From positions 231,293,488 through 231,357,487 of the forward strand of contig CM056993.1 of NCBI GenBank assembly GCA_029891345.1: 64,000 nucleotides of DNA. The letters run 5' to 3'. The notes under the pieces are model-generated. The model saw only the letters and a list, made by a program, of their open reading frames with translations. It had not been told where the DNA came from and did not search any database. A program made the translations under genes and the position numbers. Below are positions 24,371-37,852 of this stretch, one piece after another (position 1 is the stretch's first letter; each line of letters starts with the position of its first letter). Source of the stretch: Dryococelus australis (Eukaryota; Arthropoda; Insecta; Phasmatodea; Phasmatidae).

Positions 24371-25507
24371 AGGGGGGTTCGACAGAGGAAGATCATAATG
24401 AGTGCAGAAATTTGGTTCCAGCTCTCCACACGATAATTATGGTACATTCAAACCCAACTTTTATGGTATACACGAACCTTAAGCCTGGGGCACAAAAACC
24501 CCTCCCCGCCGGAAATGGGGTTGGATGGGGGTCGGCAACCATAACTCACTCCCTTCCCCATGGGGCACTATCGATCCCCCAAGCTCATCCCCCTCCCTTC
24601 CCTTGACTCCTTTGTGCCGTTTGCGTGTTTAGTGTTTGGCACGGCAAACTGTCATTCTTGATTAATATTACTGACAGGTGCAACTTTTTAAAAGGATGCA
24701 ATATTATGTTCCATGACATACTGGTAGTCATATTGGACTTCCAGTTTTTGTTTCAACATTTCACATACAAGTACTCTGTATTTTGTTCGATTTAACTTCC
24801 AAACTTTTTTTTAATATCAAGAATTTTATTACCGTAAAATCATGGCTGCATTTTGCTGCTCGTAGACCGCCCAACTTCAGTGAATATCTGATTTTTGTAG
24901 GTATCATTCCATTTCCAGGTAAATAGTCAACTTAAAACGCGTAAACTACTTTTTAACATAATATTTTCCATTGTATGATCCCCTCATAAAACAAAGAATT
25001 GCACGACCACTAATTCGGCTCAGTTGCATAATATTCAACCGTAATCAATGGCTAACTGAATTTCCACTGACAACCCAACAAATAATATCCTAGAGTAGCC
25101 TATATATTGTTAAACATTCAAAGTGATAAAGATACCTCTCTCTCTCCCCCTATCACTCTCTCGATAGGCTATTCGCACTTTACGCTATTGCCTCCCCGAT
25201 CTCTCACTTTGTCATAATACCACGATGGCTGATGACATGATCCACACACACTTTGGCAGTACCACAGTTGCATCAATGTACCAGGGTATGCGAACACACA
25301 TAATATTTCCTAGTATGCGACTGACTTAGCCGGCATAACATTTTACACTGCAACTTTTTCTAAAATATAACGTATCGATCGCTCGCATAGGCAAATGAAT
25401 TTGTAATTACAGTACATTAGTGGCACACCGGCAAACATATATAAATCAATCTTTCAGTAAAATTAATATTACTCTCACGTAGAGACCTATTTTCTGTACA
25501 CACAGTG
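24371..25507. other. No recognisable gene
   Basis: AT-rich apart from the tail of the satellite. A pyrimidine-rich TC run lies near 25136. Nothing coding was recognised. Confidence 0.45.
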
Positions 25508-25529
25508 CGTGTGTGTGTGTATATATATG

Positions 25530-25576
<47 letters not shown>
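25508..25576. repeat. Compound (GT)n-(TA)n microsatellite
   Basis: GT repeats, then TA, an interrupted TACA stretch, then about 18 AT units. Confidence 0.95.
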
Positions 25577-25582
<6 letters not shown>

Positions 25583-27056
25583 GCACTTATTAGCTGAGTC
25601 ATATTACTTTATCACTTTTGATATAGATTTAATGCTAACAATAAATATGATAATAATTATTAAATGTCGTTCTACTAAGGAATAATTTTTACTTGTATTT
25701 AAAAGGAACAAAGAATAATTTTATTAATTTCGTACAATAACCTGGACCTGTAATATTCTTTTCTTTATTGGGCAGTAACTATTTCGAACATAGCATATAT
25801 TTGAAACGGTTATGGCGCATCAATTATTGAGAATCACTATCCAAATGCAACATTTTACACATAAGCATACCCAGTACGTATGAATGTATTAAGTAATATA
25901 TTGATAAAAAATTTTGAACAGGTATACGTGACGATTTTAAAATCTTTATATGAAAAGTGACATGCAAACATATATGGAGATCAATTGTAACGTAAGTGTT
26001 TTCTTGTTTTTTTTTTTTTAACATTTGGATTATTACTAAAGAAATCAACTGCATGTTAATAATTTATAGTTTTATATTTTCCGAAAAATGTTATTCATTA
26101 AATGGAAGTGACATTGCAACTACTCAATCAAACATGAGGCATTTAATTATCATTGTTAAGGTTGCCTCGTATATCTCGACTTTATACAAGATTTTAGTAT
26201 GTCATTCAATATCTCAGATAATATCATTATAATTTACGTTACGTTTCCTACGACTATTGCCTACCTCAAGTAACTATACTTGGGGATCATTTGTCACAAC
26301 CTTTCAAATTTTACAGAGTTATCTACACCATATCAACCTCTTTCACCACTATATTATTATATATTACGATCGCATAGTCCAGCCAAACACTTACATGCCA
26401 CTTACCCCGGTCACCCATATACAGTATATGTATGACACATACTTAACATCTAAATTCAGATTTATAGCCCATCGACTCGGAATGAGTTGGACTGAGTGTT
26501 GTCTTCTGAGAATGCCATCAAAAGTGGCTCGCCGACTTTCATAAGAACGAAGTTCTCATGACTTTCACGATCCTGCCAAGAGAGTCACCATCACATACAA
26601 GGGCATCCAGCAGCTGGCCAGTCTTGGGATGCCGTAGACATAATAAGTAACATTCATGGTGCGGCCTTTAGGACAATCTCTGCTTCTACGGTTTCTCCAG
26701 TCACTAATGACCTTGTAGTTTATTTTATAACTAAGTAAGAAAATAAAAAATCAAACCAATATTTTGTATAAGTATTTAAATTTAAAGGAATTCGATTAGA
26801 AAATCAAGCTCACATTGCGCCCTCAACCAAAAGTGTCTGTATGTTACCCTAAAGAGAAAGTTGATATGGCCGTGTGTTGTATAGGCTCTGTCACGAATTC
26901 TTGTCACATGCTACCTATAACAGCTGTTTCTTAAGAATACTGTGTTCATTTTCTGGACAAACTCGTGTTGTATTTATATCTGATAAAAGCAATTCGTGTC
27001 AAATAGGGGTACGTTTCCTATTTTGAGGAAAAAAAATTGCTAAAATTTACCATGAA
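25577..27056. other. No recognisable gene
   Basis: AT-rich. 26440-26700 is more balanced in base composition and has open pieces on both strands, but no family could be named. Confidence 0.4.
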
Positions 27057-27095
27057 ATTATTTAAAGACCGTTGCAGCAACGGTCTTTAAATAAT
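27057..27095. repeat. Perfect 39-bp palindrome
   Basis: The 19-bp arms ATTATTTAAAGACCGTTGC and their exact complement flank a single A at 27076. Confidence 0.95.
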
Positions 27096-28010
27096 GTAAA
27101 TATATGGGCATTTGCTGATTTGATGCAAGTTCGTCTGTATGAGCATTCTCAGAACCCATACAACTAGCGGACTGTGTCTGGCTGGGGCCGGAATAGTCTC
27201 TCATACCCGACGCCACTGCTATGTGTGTTTACTAGTCGAGGAAAGCAGTTGCTCCAACATACATTTTGTTTTATTTTATGACTCCATGTATAAGTATTTC
27301 TAATCGATATCTTATAATACATATTCCTACATTTTTTATTACATGAAATAGGGTGGCAAACCATATTACAAGTATGATAGGGTGGGTAACAAATTCAATA
27401 AAATGATTAATGAGCACCGTTTAACAGATTAATTTACAAAATGTCATGAATATACTGCAAGGCGATTTTACTTAGTATCAAATAAAGTGCACCTTTCTGT
27501 CCACGTGTTAAGCCCTTTACTGTCCTCGCTCTTCTTTTAACTCCGAGAGTACCATGGTGAAGTTTGACCTCATGTTTTATAAACATGTTTTGTAGATCGG
27601 TAATCGATAATAGGTAGATATAGAGTTAGTAGGATTATAGGAAATTGGGCACAAGGGCATCGGGGCACGGAACTCGGAGCCGGGGAAGCCGCCATGTAGC
27701 TATGTCACCCAATTGCCATCTTGGAAGTCATTTACCTTTTACACCTGGCTCATGACCTTTGACCTTTACTTTTTACCGAGACATTTGATCCGAAAACACC
27801 AAAAATTGCAAGAAAAAATCCTCAAGAAATTCCAAAACATTAGAAGAAAATCACAAAAAAAAAAAAAAAAACACAAAAATGTATTATTGAAAAATAATTA
27901 AAATATTTATTATAAATAAATTGCAAAAAATATTAAATAATTACTAACAATGATGAAAAATTTATTTCAAAAACTACCTTTCCTAAGGTTAACCCTCACC
28001 CACACAAATT
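27096..28010. other. No gene; DR1-like motif at 27753-27765
   Basis: AT-rich, with an A-rich run at 27854-27871. TGACCTTTGACCT at 27753-27765 is a perfect two-half-site nuclear-receptor DR1 word on the minus strand. Function is unproven and the word may simply belong to the repeats that follow. Confidence 0.4.
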
Positions 28011-28167
28011 CCACCATCTTGGTAGGTGCAACGGACTACTATCTTCATATGTGACCACCATCTTGGTAGGTGACCGCAACCTTGGTAGGCGACCGCCATC
28101 TTGGTAAGCGACTGCCATCTTGGTAGACGACCATCATCTTGGCAGGCGACCACCATTTTGGCAAAAG
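28011..28167. repeat. 19-bp tandem array, about 6 copies plus an outlier
   Basis: Units start at 28055, 28074, 28093, 28112, 28131 and 28150, with core CCATCTTGGTAGGCGAC. One more unit is at 28011. Confidence 0.9.
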
Positions 28168-28178
28168 TCACCCATCCA

Positions 28179-28862
28179 CCATATCGGAATCCAGTGACCA
28201 TGACCTTGACCCAATGACCTTGATTAACCTTGAAAACATAAACCCGAGAAAGAAGACATAAAAGACAGTAAGTATATTACATTGCATACTACTAGCACCA
28301 TACTGGAAGCAGACTACCTCGACCTTGATCCCATTACCTTGAATTACTAATAAAAACTAAAAGTCGGAAAAAATACGTAAAAGTCAACCAACAGACTAAT
28401 ACCGCCATATTAGATGCAGACTACCTTGACCTTGATACCATGGCATGGAATGACCTGGAAAAACCCAAGTCTAGGAAAAATACATAGAAGTCAACAAGCA
28501 TAATATAGTAAAGGCTACTACCACCATATTGGATGCAGACTACCTCTACCTTAATACCATTCCCTTGAATGACCTAGAAAACAAAAGTCGAGAAAAAAAC
28601 ACGAAATTTAACAAGCTTATTACATTAAAGACTACATCTGCCATATTAGATGCAGACTACCTTGACCTTGACCCCGGACCTTAAGTGACTATGAAAACAA
28701 AAACTCCAGAAAAATACATATGTCAACAAGCATATGCCATTACAGACTACTTCTGCCATATTAGATGCAGACTACTTTAATGTTGACCCCATGGCCTTGA
28801 CTTAACGTGAAAACAAAAAATTCGAGAAAAATCTATTCAATGAAGCAGAAACTAGTCGAGAT
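28179..28862. repeat. Tandem array, unit 107-119 bp, 6 copies
   Basis: CCATATTRGATGCAGACTAC-type words start at 28179, 28298, 28405, 28524, 28641 and 28756. Each unit continues with an ACCTTGACCTTGA-like block, then GAAAAC and AGTC/AAAAATAC. Units 1, 3 and 5 hold exact TGACCTTGA words. Confidence 0.85.
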
Positions 28863-30414
28863 GATCCAACTTTACATGAGCTGCTGTCAAACTAAGCCTC
28901 TCAGCTGACCTCCCTACTACATATAATATAAGTGTATGCAAGCCCTATGTCATCATATTGGCTTTGAACAAATCGTACTGCACCATTAATACATTGTGCA
29001 GACACCAATGAGACAATCACGTGATGTGAAGTAGATGGAGCAGGTGGAGTGGTGGAGCAGTTGGAGTCAGTCTGTAAGAGTCAGTCGGTAAGAGTCAGTC
29101 GGCAGATTGTATATTTCGGGCTCATAGTGTGTGTGTGTGTGTGTGTCGTAAAATAAAATATATTCCCCCTATTTTGAAATAAAATTATATATCCCTACTT
29201 CCGAAAGCTGAAAGGTGAACATTTTGTTTAATAATCACGCTTTAAAAAAATTTATATATCCAGTTCCCTCGGTACATTTCAAGACTTCCTAGGTGAACTG
29301 GATTTGCACTTTGCATTAAAAGTTCCTAGAACTAAAGCAGGCTTCCCTTATGCTTAGCCATTGGTTGATGCACAAGCACAACTTAAACTTTGTACGGGAC
29401 AATGCTTTCCACTCGGCTGTCGCGTGATAAAAGTCTATCCGAAGAGACCACCCTCTCATGCCTACGAGCATTTGGAAAATATATGTAAACCCTATCGCGG
29501 AATCCGCGCTAACGACAATCAGCGATGATGCAGGCCTTCGTATTAGCAATTCATCTTCGCAGTATAGGATCACTCTGATAAAACTCAAATATTCGTTCGC
29601 CCCGGAAGGAAACACGCAGGTATAAAATTTATTTTTTACATAATAATGTATAAAATAAAATATAAAATAAATATATATTTATACATTAATATACATATAC
29701 CTATATATAATTATTTATATATAAGATAAACTGAAATAATGTTAAATTCCCATATTTATATACCTATGCATAATTATGTATAAAATAAATTGAAAATAAT
29801 TTAATATTTACATATTTATATAATTATACACATGTTTTATTTCTATCATATGTATGATAGAACGTGTGTGTTTCTTTCCAAGTCAAAGGAGTATACATGA
29901 TGGTCATTTAGTGACTTATGTATTAAAAATTATAGGTTTCACATAACGATAGGATACTGTTCACGAAGGTAAAAAAATGAATATAATAAATATTTATTTT
30001 TGGAAAGGAGTAAATAAAATTTAGAAAATTAACACATTTATTAGATACATATATATGTAAAGTGACAAGAACACTAATTAACTTTGCAGTTTTCTTGACA
30101 AAAAACGAATTTTTCCACTGCTTTAATTTTTAGCTAGAGGACATTTGGATTCTGAGGACATTTGTGGATTTTCTTTAAAAAATACCAATAATGTTACAAT
30201 TTTGAAACAAATTGTATTGACCAGGAAATTGTCCGTTCTGTTCGATTTGTGTATGTCCAGGTGCGTGCTGTTACAAACTGTCCAATATTAAAAAATTTTC
30301 GTAGAGAGTATTTTGAGGGTTAAAATTAAATAACAAGGGTAGTAAGGCAACAAGCTACTGGCACAGGATTCCAGCATTATACTCTCCAGCTCTGGCCACC
30401 ATCTTGAATTTGGC
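28863..30414. other. No recognisable gene
   Basis: (GT)10 at 29127-29146. A 99-aa minus frame (29316-29615) lies in a locally GC-richer 300 bp and shows no known motif. 29640-29830 is AT-only low complexity. Confidence 0.4.
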
Positions 30415-30670
30415 AATTTTGGAATTTCTCTAACAAAATCACGTGTTTTTACCCTAAAATCACTTGTTTTTACCCAAAAATCACATCAGAAATCTATTAT
30501 TTTACCCAAAAAATCACCTAAAAAATTCCTATTTTGCCCAACTACAAAAAACGGCTTCCCCGAAAAGTCCTTAACGAGATTTTGGTAGCCGTATTAAAAT
30601 TTACCTCAAAATTTCCCTATTTTCCCCAAAAATTTCTCGATTTTCCCCTAAAAATCACAAAAAAATAAAA
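30415..30670. repeat. Degenerate short-unit repeat
   Basis: Variants of CCCAAAAATCAC and TTTTACCC recur irregularly about ten times. Confidence 0.6.
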
Positions 30671-30949
30671 TTGTATACCTAAAATCAAACCTCCAGCATG
30701 TCTCTCATGTTACGATTAACATCAGATACCAGCCAAGTATTATACCACGCATCAAACAACCACCTTATTATACCAACCATCCATACAAAAAATATGCTGA
30801 ACACCACACCTCAGACATACGAAACAAAATAAATACAAAAAATGTAAAAAAATCTAAAAATCTAAGAACATATTACGTTAAACTCACACTCGTCCCAGCA
30901 TCCCAAACAGCAATCTCCTACCCTTACCTACCTGCCTTCCAGACCCATT

Positions 30950-31345
30950 GACCCATGGCACATGACCCACGACCCAAGACCCATTAACCCTTGGCCCATG
31001 AAACATTGACCCATTGAGCCATTACAGATTGACTAATGACACATTGACCCATAACCCATTGACCTATTGACCCCTGATGTATAACTCGTTGACGAATAAC
31101 CAATTGATTGATTGACCCATGACCCCATGACCCTTTGACACTTTGACCCATAAACCATGACCCCCTTGACCCATAACCCATTTACACATTAACCATTGGC
31201 CCATGACACATCTAATCATGACCCAGTGACCCATAAACCATGACCTATGACCCATTGATCCACGACACATTGACCCATGACTCATGACCCGTTGACTCAT
31301 GACTCATGACCCATGATTCATTGACCCATGACCCATTGACCCATA
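30950..31345. repeat. Degenerate TGACCCAT array
   Basis: TGACCCAT and close variants recur roughly every 9-14 bp for about 400 bp. The long minus frames rich in MGQ/VM are by-products of this. Confidence 0.9.
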
Positions 31346-31668
31346 ACTGACACCTGGCTCACACGCCAATCTAGGTCGTCTTACTGATACCTGGCTCACA
31401 TGCAGCTAGGTCGTCTTACTGACACCTGCCTCACACGCCCATCTAAGTCGTCTTACTGACACCTGCCTCACACGCCTATCTAGGTCGTCTTACTGACACC
31501 TGCCTCACACACATACCTAGGTCGTCTTACTGACACCTGCCTCACACACATACCTAGGTCGTCTTACTGACACCTGCCTCACACGCCTATCTAGGTCGTC
31601 TTACCGACACCTGGCTCACACGACCATCTAGGTCGTCTTATTGACACCTGCCTCACACGCAGCTAGCT
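31346..31668. repeat. 37-bp tandem array, 9 copies
   Basis: Units start at 31346, 31383, 31418, 31455, 31492, 31529, 31566, 31603 and 31640 (last one truncated). Consensus parts are ACTGACACCTGCCTCACAC and CTAGGTCGTCTT. It abuts the TGACCCAT array directly. Confidence 0.95.
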
Positions 31669-34600
31669 GTATGGACTTCGAGTTTCCGGACGAGCGTGTG
31701 AATATGTGCAGCCCCCACATTTTCTTCGTTTGTTGTTGTTAACTTCCTGCCACCCCGTTGTTTCTTCGCATCACAAACAAATTCTGTCCCTCTCAAACTT
31801 GTCACATAATAAGGTGTCATTGTTTCACTTGACTGTTGCACATTACTGAATCTTGTCCTCCATTATCTCTGCACATCAGTCATATTAGCTTTTCCTATAG
31901 CAATTTAAACTCCACTTTCGTTGCTAGGAAGAAAACTTTGCCACCTTCGCCATTTAACCACAATGTCCCCACGAGCTGGCGCTCATGGCTGCAAACGGAA
32001 TTGACAACAGCAGAACGGCTACACGTGCTATAATCCATTCACTGTTACTTCACACTTTTCTGTAGTCCTGCTAAAGTTCTACTTCCTAAATATTCCTCCG
32101 CCTCATACAATAAAGCTCTGCCAAGTCTATAAAATTACACCAAAATATAGTGCAACGAATTCTCGCGCAGTCAGTTGTAATGATATTTTGCTCGAGAACT
32201 GTTTCTTCCTGGGCACTACCAACACATAAGTTATATTTTCTCGCTATATTTCCTCGTATTTACTTTAAATGAGTTATTATAATTTATAAATAAAATATAG
32301 ATAGTTATTCAATTTAATGAAAAAAAAATACCTTCATGTTAACAAATGTATAAAACGCTTGTGATACATGGTATATTTAGGAAACAACTAAACACGGCAT
32401 ACGTGGGTGATATTTCAAAGGTCTGATTTAAAAAGTGTGAAGAAAACGCAAATAAACCATAGGAGACACCCAATCAAACACCAAAATTTCTCCTTATAGC
32501 ATCAAATATGTACAATCCCGTCAGACTGTCATTAATAATGTTTCTTATATTAATGCACAAAAAGTGTAAATATTGATTTTGGACATCCAGTATCACTGCA
32601 CAGAAGATGAGAGATAGATTGCAGTGATATTTAAAACATCGCAACTCTTCTCCCAAACGCAGGATAACTTTGTAAATTGACGTTAAATGCTGTTCACTTC
32701 GGCGATCAGCAAGACATGTGTAGGTATGACAATACTCCGATTAGTGTTATTTACATTCATGCAGTTGTGTTATGAATTTCCTTGGAGAGGGGTTCATGTT
32801 ATAATCCTGTATATCGTGTAATCATATTTGCCCACTACACTGTTTAAAATGTCAGACTCTATATATTCCATTGCGTTTTCAGAAATTCTGGACAATTAAT
32901 CGGAATCCACACTGTAACAACAATCTGGAATTTGCTATATTTAAAATTTCTAACGAACATGTGTAACTAGTAATTCGTGATAAGCTGGAGCGCATATTCA
33001 AAACCAGATTATAGTTCCAAAAACACCAAAGTGCTGTTCATCGTGTTGAAATAGAAATGTTATTAAATTTCTCAATACTCCAGCTTCATATTGATGAAAC
33101 AATTTCTTCGGAAGGTAGAGGCTGTGGCGTTAGCGAGGAAGAGTCGGTAATATAAAGAAAACATAGCACATATTTCTTGTTACGTTGCTACTGATATCTG
33201 GTGGTTAAAGTCCATATAATATATTCTTGATGGTGGCCGTTATCTGTTCATGGGATGCCTGTGGGTGTATCTGAGATCGTGAGGGATGGAGGTCTTAATA
33301 AAATTGAAAGAACTAAATTTGATTCCTAATTTATTCACACAGATATTATCTACAGCAATAAACCATCTGTTTCCGCTATTATTCTTTTTATTTAACATTA
33401 AGCGCAATATTTAATGTGTATTTGAACGCTAATATACGTCCTTAATTGCCTCTCTTGCTTACAATTAGTTAACACATACTCATCATTAACAGGTATTCAG
33501 TCTGTCTGTCGCCACCATTTGTAATGTATTGCAATCACGCATCTATTCCAATAGTCCAGCTTGACAGCACCACTCTTCACTGCTTGATATTCGCAGTCGG
33601 AGATTCTCCTTTAGCTTGTCACTTCTCCCGCTGCTAGTCTTACATCGCTCGGAACTCAGGTACTCATTAACTCGTCAACTACTCGACTCGGAGGTCTGAC
33701 ACACGTATATAGCGTTCGTCCTGGCCATCTCTAAGGTTCAACGCACCCCGAGTCATGCTAAGAGAACGAGGTAAGTGATCCAGAACATTCTTCAGATAAA
33801 CGCAGTAACCAATACAATCAGGATCAGCAGCGTACGCAGCAAAAATAATTATCGTGTCTGCTCGCTTTCTGTGACAGATACGTGGCTACCAGCATATCGG
33901 TCACCTGTTCATTCAAAACAATCATTTAAATTGCTACCGCCGCTATTATATAACTGCTCTCCTTCACCTCCACTCGCTCGCACGAGATGCGAAGCAGCGA
34001 GCGGGTAACAATATGCTGAAACAGTACATGTAGCCATATTATGGAAACAAGCATTTACGATGGTGCCATATATTGCATACATTATTTCTCATTAAGCATA
34101 GAATCCGACAACTGTATTGCAGTACTAACGCTGTTAATGATGATAAAAATACAAATTTTTTAGGGCAACCTAATGCGTACAAAATATCTTACAATATACG
34201 GTAACGAATCATCACAGGTGCAGGAAACAAGTTCCAAACGCCAAACCGCCATGCAAAATGATCCCACTATCGCATGCTAATCGTTAACAAAAGAAATACA
34301 ATAAATCGCATTGATAAAAAGCACACGCATAAAAACATTCAAAACACAAAACATACTCAGAACACGCAATTTAATATCCTCACAGATAATTGAATGAGAT
34401 ATATCGCAACTCCCCTACAAATTATAACCGATGAAATATAGAACGTCCCCAGTAGACAAAGAGACAGTAAATAGTACTTAACATCTTGAATGATTCGGCA
34501 CGAGTTATATTAACATCAGTGTATGACGAAATATGGTTAACCGAACTATACAGCTGTCTTCAATATCTGGAAAGTATCCAGTTTTAAAATACTCTAGGTT

Positions 34601-35177
34601 ATTTGTGTATTTCCCAGATAAGAATATGGCCAGGAACGGCAAGTTAGAATTTTTCGTGACATTTAATGTCCGGGTGATGCACTAGTGGCCTAAAGCATAG
34701 GCGACAATGTCTTTTTATTTTTAAATAATATTGTTGTTAAATTTATAAAACTCTAACAAAAAAAAAAGGATGTTCGAGATTTGTTAGTTTTGAACTAAGA
34801 AGTAATTACTTAGCCAAGTGAAATCATTTATACTTGCATTTAACATAACTCATGCGTGATTAACATATAAATGTTATGTTCTGAATTTGATTGGAACTAA
34901 TTTTTGCCAGCAAGAATGCGTTACCTTTATCAGATCTTTTATAGCTAGAAATGTAAGATTATTAACAAATTCGTGTATTGAAGGTTAAGGGGATGCGTAA
35001 CTACCATCAGCCAATCAAATAGTAGGAAACAGGTGATTTATACTCAAATCCAGAGTGTGGCTCTGAAAGCGGGATGGCAGAACACGAATGTTAACCAAGT
35101 TAGAAGCACCAAACCAGAATGACGGGTCACAATCTACGAAAATTTATTACAGCGGAAAACTCAATACGGTAGACGTT
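31669..35177. other. No recognisable gene
   Basis: AT-rich with short frames. 33590-34010 is GC-richer with a 77-aa plus frame (33775-34008) lacking any motif. Confidence 0.4.
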
Positions 35178-35282
35178 AAAATGGAGTGACAGAGCATGAT
35201 CACATTGAATTGCAAGATATCCCCTTTTAAAATGGGGTGACAGAGCATGATCACATTGAATTGCAAGATATCCCCTTTTAAA
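35178..35282. repeat. 51-bp tandem duplication
   Basis: Two copies start at 35178 and 35229 with GTGACAGAGCATGATCACAT. A truncated third (GATAGAGCATGAT) follows near 35338. Confidence 0.9.
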
Positions 35283-35826
35283 GTGTAACGTAAATCACAA
35301 ACGTCTAAAAAGTGAAGGTAAAGACAGTTGGAATGGGATGATAGAGCATGATGTTCTTGCTTCCTGCTCTCCTCACTGAACTTCGCTCGAGAAGCCTCAC
35401 GTAACAGTTTAAAAGTAAATGTTTTCCATGAATAAACTATTAAGATTACTGAAATTTAATTAGCAAAACCAAAGAATTCTCCCCTTATACCTAAATAAAT
35501 GTTAATTTGTTCCTAGGCGTTAGGCTCCAACTCTCACTTGATCATTTCCAAAATGATACTAATGTGACATACTATTTGTCACCATAGCATTCTACCATCA
35601 AAACAGTTCCTAAAATGTTTGATATTTCTGTTAACCAAAAAAAAAATCAACATACGATACTTATATTTAAAATATGGTGGCACATACCTGTAAACTTAAA
35701 AAATGCATTACTACTGTATTTGTCGCTTTACCAAAATACACATGACGATTAACCAAAATGGGTTTCTGCAAGGTACAAATTCCAGAAATTCAGGAAGGAT
35801 TTGGAATGGTTTATGGCGTAGGCCTA

Positions 35827-36072
35827 ATAATTGGAGAATGGGGGGATTTGGGTGGGCCGTAACATCAAGGTCTTGAGAGCCGATGACAGTGCAGCGGTGG
35901 AATGAAAGGGCAGGGGAATTCGGGATCTCCCAGAGAAGTGCCGCCGACCAGCGGTATCGTCCGGCACGATTCCCGCATGCGAAAATCCGTGAGTGGCTCC
36001 AACGGGAATCGAACCCGGCTCGCCTAGGGGAGGATAGGGGTGGTAGTCTAACCATTCCACCACCACGACCCC
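35827..36072 (-). mobile_element. tRNA-derived SINE, family 1, minus copy
   Basis: Read from 36072 downward: GGGGTCGTGGTGGTGGAATG (box-A region), GCCGGGTTCGATTCCCG (box B, almost the tRNA consensus), GATTTTCGCATG, a GCTGGTCGG word, then ATCGGCTCTCAAGACCTTG and GATGTTA. It is the best preserved box B of the family here. The frames of 111-114 aa across it are incidental. Confidence 0.85.
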
Positions 36073-36492
36073 ATATTGTGTGGTAAGTTGTAGATTACGA
36101 TCAGCTGCGTGAAAATGTGTTTCATTTCTTACGTTTTCCTGAACGCAATTTACAAACATGATACAGTTTTAGAAGCAGGTTTCGTAATATTTTATAACGT
36201 TTAAGTACTTTTAATTTTAGGAAAGTACGGGAATAATTATATAATTATTGTGACTTATTTCCAAATTGAAGTAGGGTTGATGTGTACTTGGCAGGCACTG
36301 TTTGAAGAGGAAACGAGTGGCGAACGGGTATATTGATCAGACAGAAATAGTCGCAGACTAACACAGCAGCCTCCCCTTTCAGGTCAGAGAATACTTGATG
36401 CGCCGTCTGCATGTCCCGCGTTACACAGCGGCCGTGCGGTTTCCAGCGAGCTCCGCAACTGTTCACAGCGACTCCACCAGAACACTCTGCTA
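36073..36492. other. No recognisable gene between SINE and MITE
   Basis: Overlapping 73- and 81-aa frames on opposite strands, no motif. Confidence 0.4.
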
Positions 36493-36917
36493 CAGAATGT
36501 TCACGATCAAGTGGCCAGCAGTTTCGAAATCAACCATCAAAAATTGTCACTTTCTCCTACCTGCATATAATTTAACTGACGCACTGAGTAGCATGAGCCA
36601 GTTGGTAACAATGGAATCAAAAAGAATTTCAATGTATTAACGTTGAACTAGAAATGTTAGGTTAACACTTGCAATAACTCAAACGGTTTATTTATTTTGC
36701 TTTCCGTTTTTATAATGCATTAAGTGTAAGAATGAGCAGATTTTTTAAATATTTACTTGTAAAATAATTACGCAGTTTGACTTTACCGACGCACGTATAA
36801 AGTGATGAGCCCACGCCAGTGTTAATTTTGTATATTGAGGAAGAATACATAACGTGTACGCAAGTAGTTCTCAAGCAAGGCTTTCATAAGTGCTCAGTTT
36901 ATCGTGAATAACCTGTA
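36493..36917 (+). mobile_element. MITE, family M1, copy C
   Basis: It shares CCTGCATATAATTTAAC, TGGTAACAATGGA, a GAAGAATACATAAC word and the end GGCTTTCATAAGTGCTCAGT with the other copies. The left end is diverged. Confidence 0.65.
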
Positions 36918-37852
36918 GATGGCAGGATTGGTAGCTCGGTTTTCACTATTATGTAGAAATTATTCATTTTCGGGTCATATTACAGCATCACAGGTATTAT
37001 TGGAAACGTTTGATTATTAATAATTTACAATTCACTAGTTGTTTAATATTTTTGTATTTAATTTTCACTGTGTGTTGTTTCCTTCTGACAATAAGGCAGA
37101 AAATTATAGATAAAATGTAAATATGCTCCTGAAATTTTGCACCTAGCAAATCTCACGTAATGAATGCTAAGCACAATAATATTAAATACTTATAAAATGT
37201 AAATTTTCTGCAATCTTTTTTTGTCAGAAATTACTCTGAAAATGAAACTGTGTCACGAAAACGAAGAATTTCTGCTAGAGGGGAGAAGTAGAGCCTCTGT
37301 AGGGATGACGTCACTTGTCCGAAATGCTGTTCAACTTGTAGACATTACTTACAACTGCTACTATCCGAAAAAAAAAAAAAATAAATAAATAAAAAATAAA
37401 TAAATATATATATATATATATATATACACCTCATATTTATTGCATGATGACATGCCAAAATACAATTGGAATTTTTTTGGGACGTAAAATTAATAAATGC
37501 AAAATAACTTACCGTAATTAAATAATTTACGCGCACTAAGGTACAATGAGTTATTTCAAGGGATCCTTAAAACCACTATATGAAATGATTTTGCAATTTT
37601 TGAAAATTACTTTGTATAAGAAAACTGTTGCCTATTTTTTTTTTTTTTGCATTCTGAGAGGGTCGTAAAATATATTTTTTTCCAAACTTTCGTCAGAATG
37701 AATTAAGTCATGACATTCCAGTCGCCCTCGTTAAATTTTCTGTAACTGTTTTCGTTTAATTTTTTCTGCATTATAAAAACGTAAAATTAATAAATTGTAC
37801 TTGCCATCAAGGGAAACAAATGCAGTGTAATCTTTTTTATTCGAGGAGATAA
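36918..37852. other. No recognisable gene
   Basis: AT-rich, with a short A/TA simple repeat at about 37369-37426. Confidence 0.5.

Noticed and set aside
26440..26700. Balanced-composition stretch with open pieces, possible host exon
   Set aside because: All frames are short or broken and no family could be named.
29316..29615. 99-aa minus-strand frame
   Set aside because: No motif, no neighbouring exon-like signals, and flanks are low complexity.
28011..31668. CRISPR-like array
   Set aside because: Units are head-to-tail without unique spacers, and the window is clearly eukaryotic.
35711..36159. 111- and 114-aa minus-strand frames
   Set aside because: They lie over a tRNA-derived SINE with clear pol III boxes.
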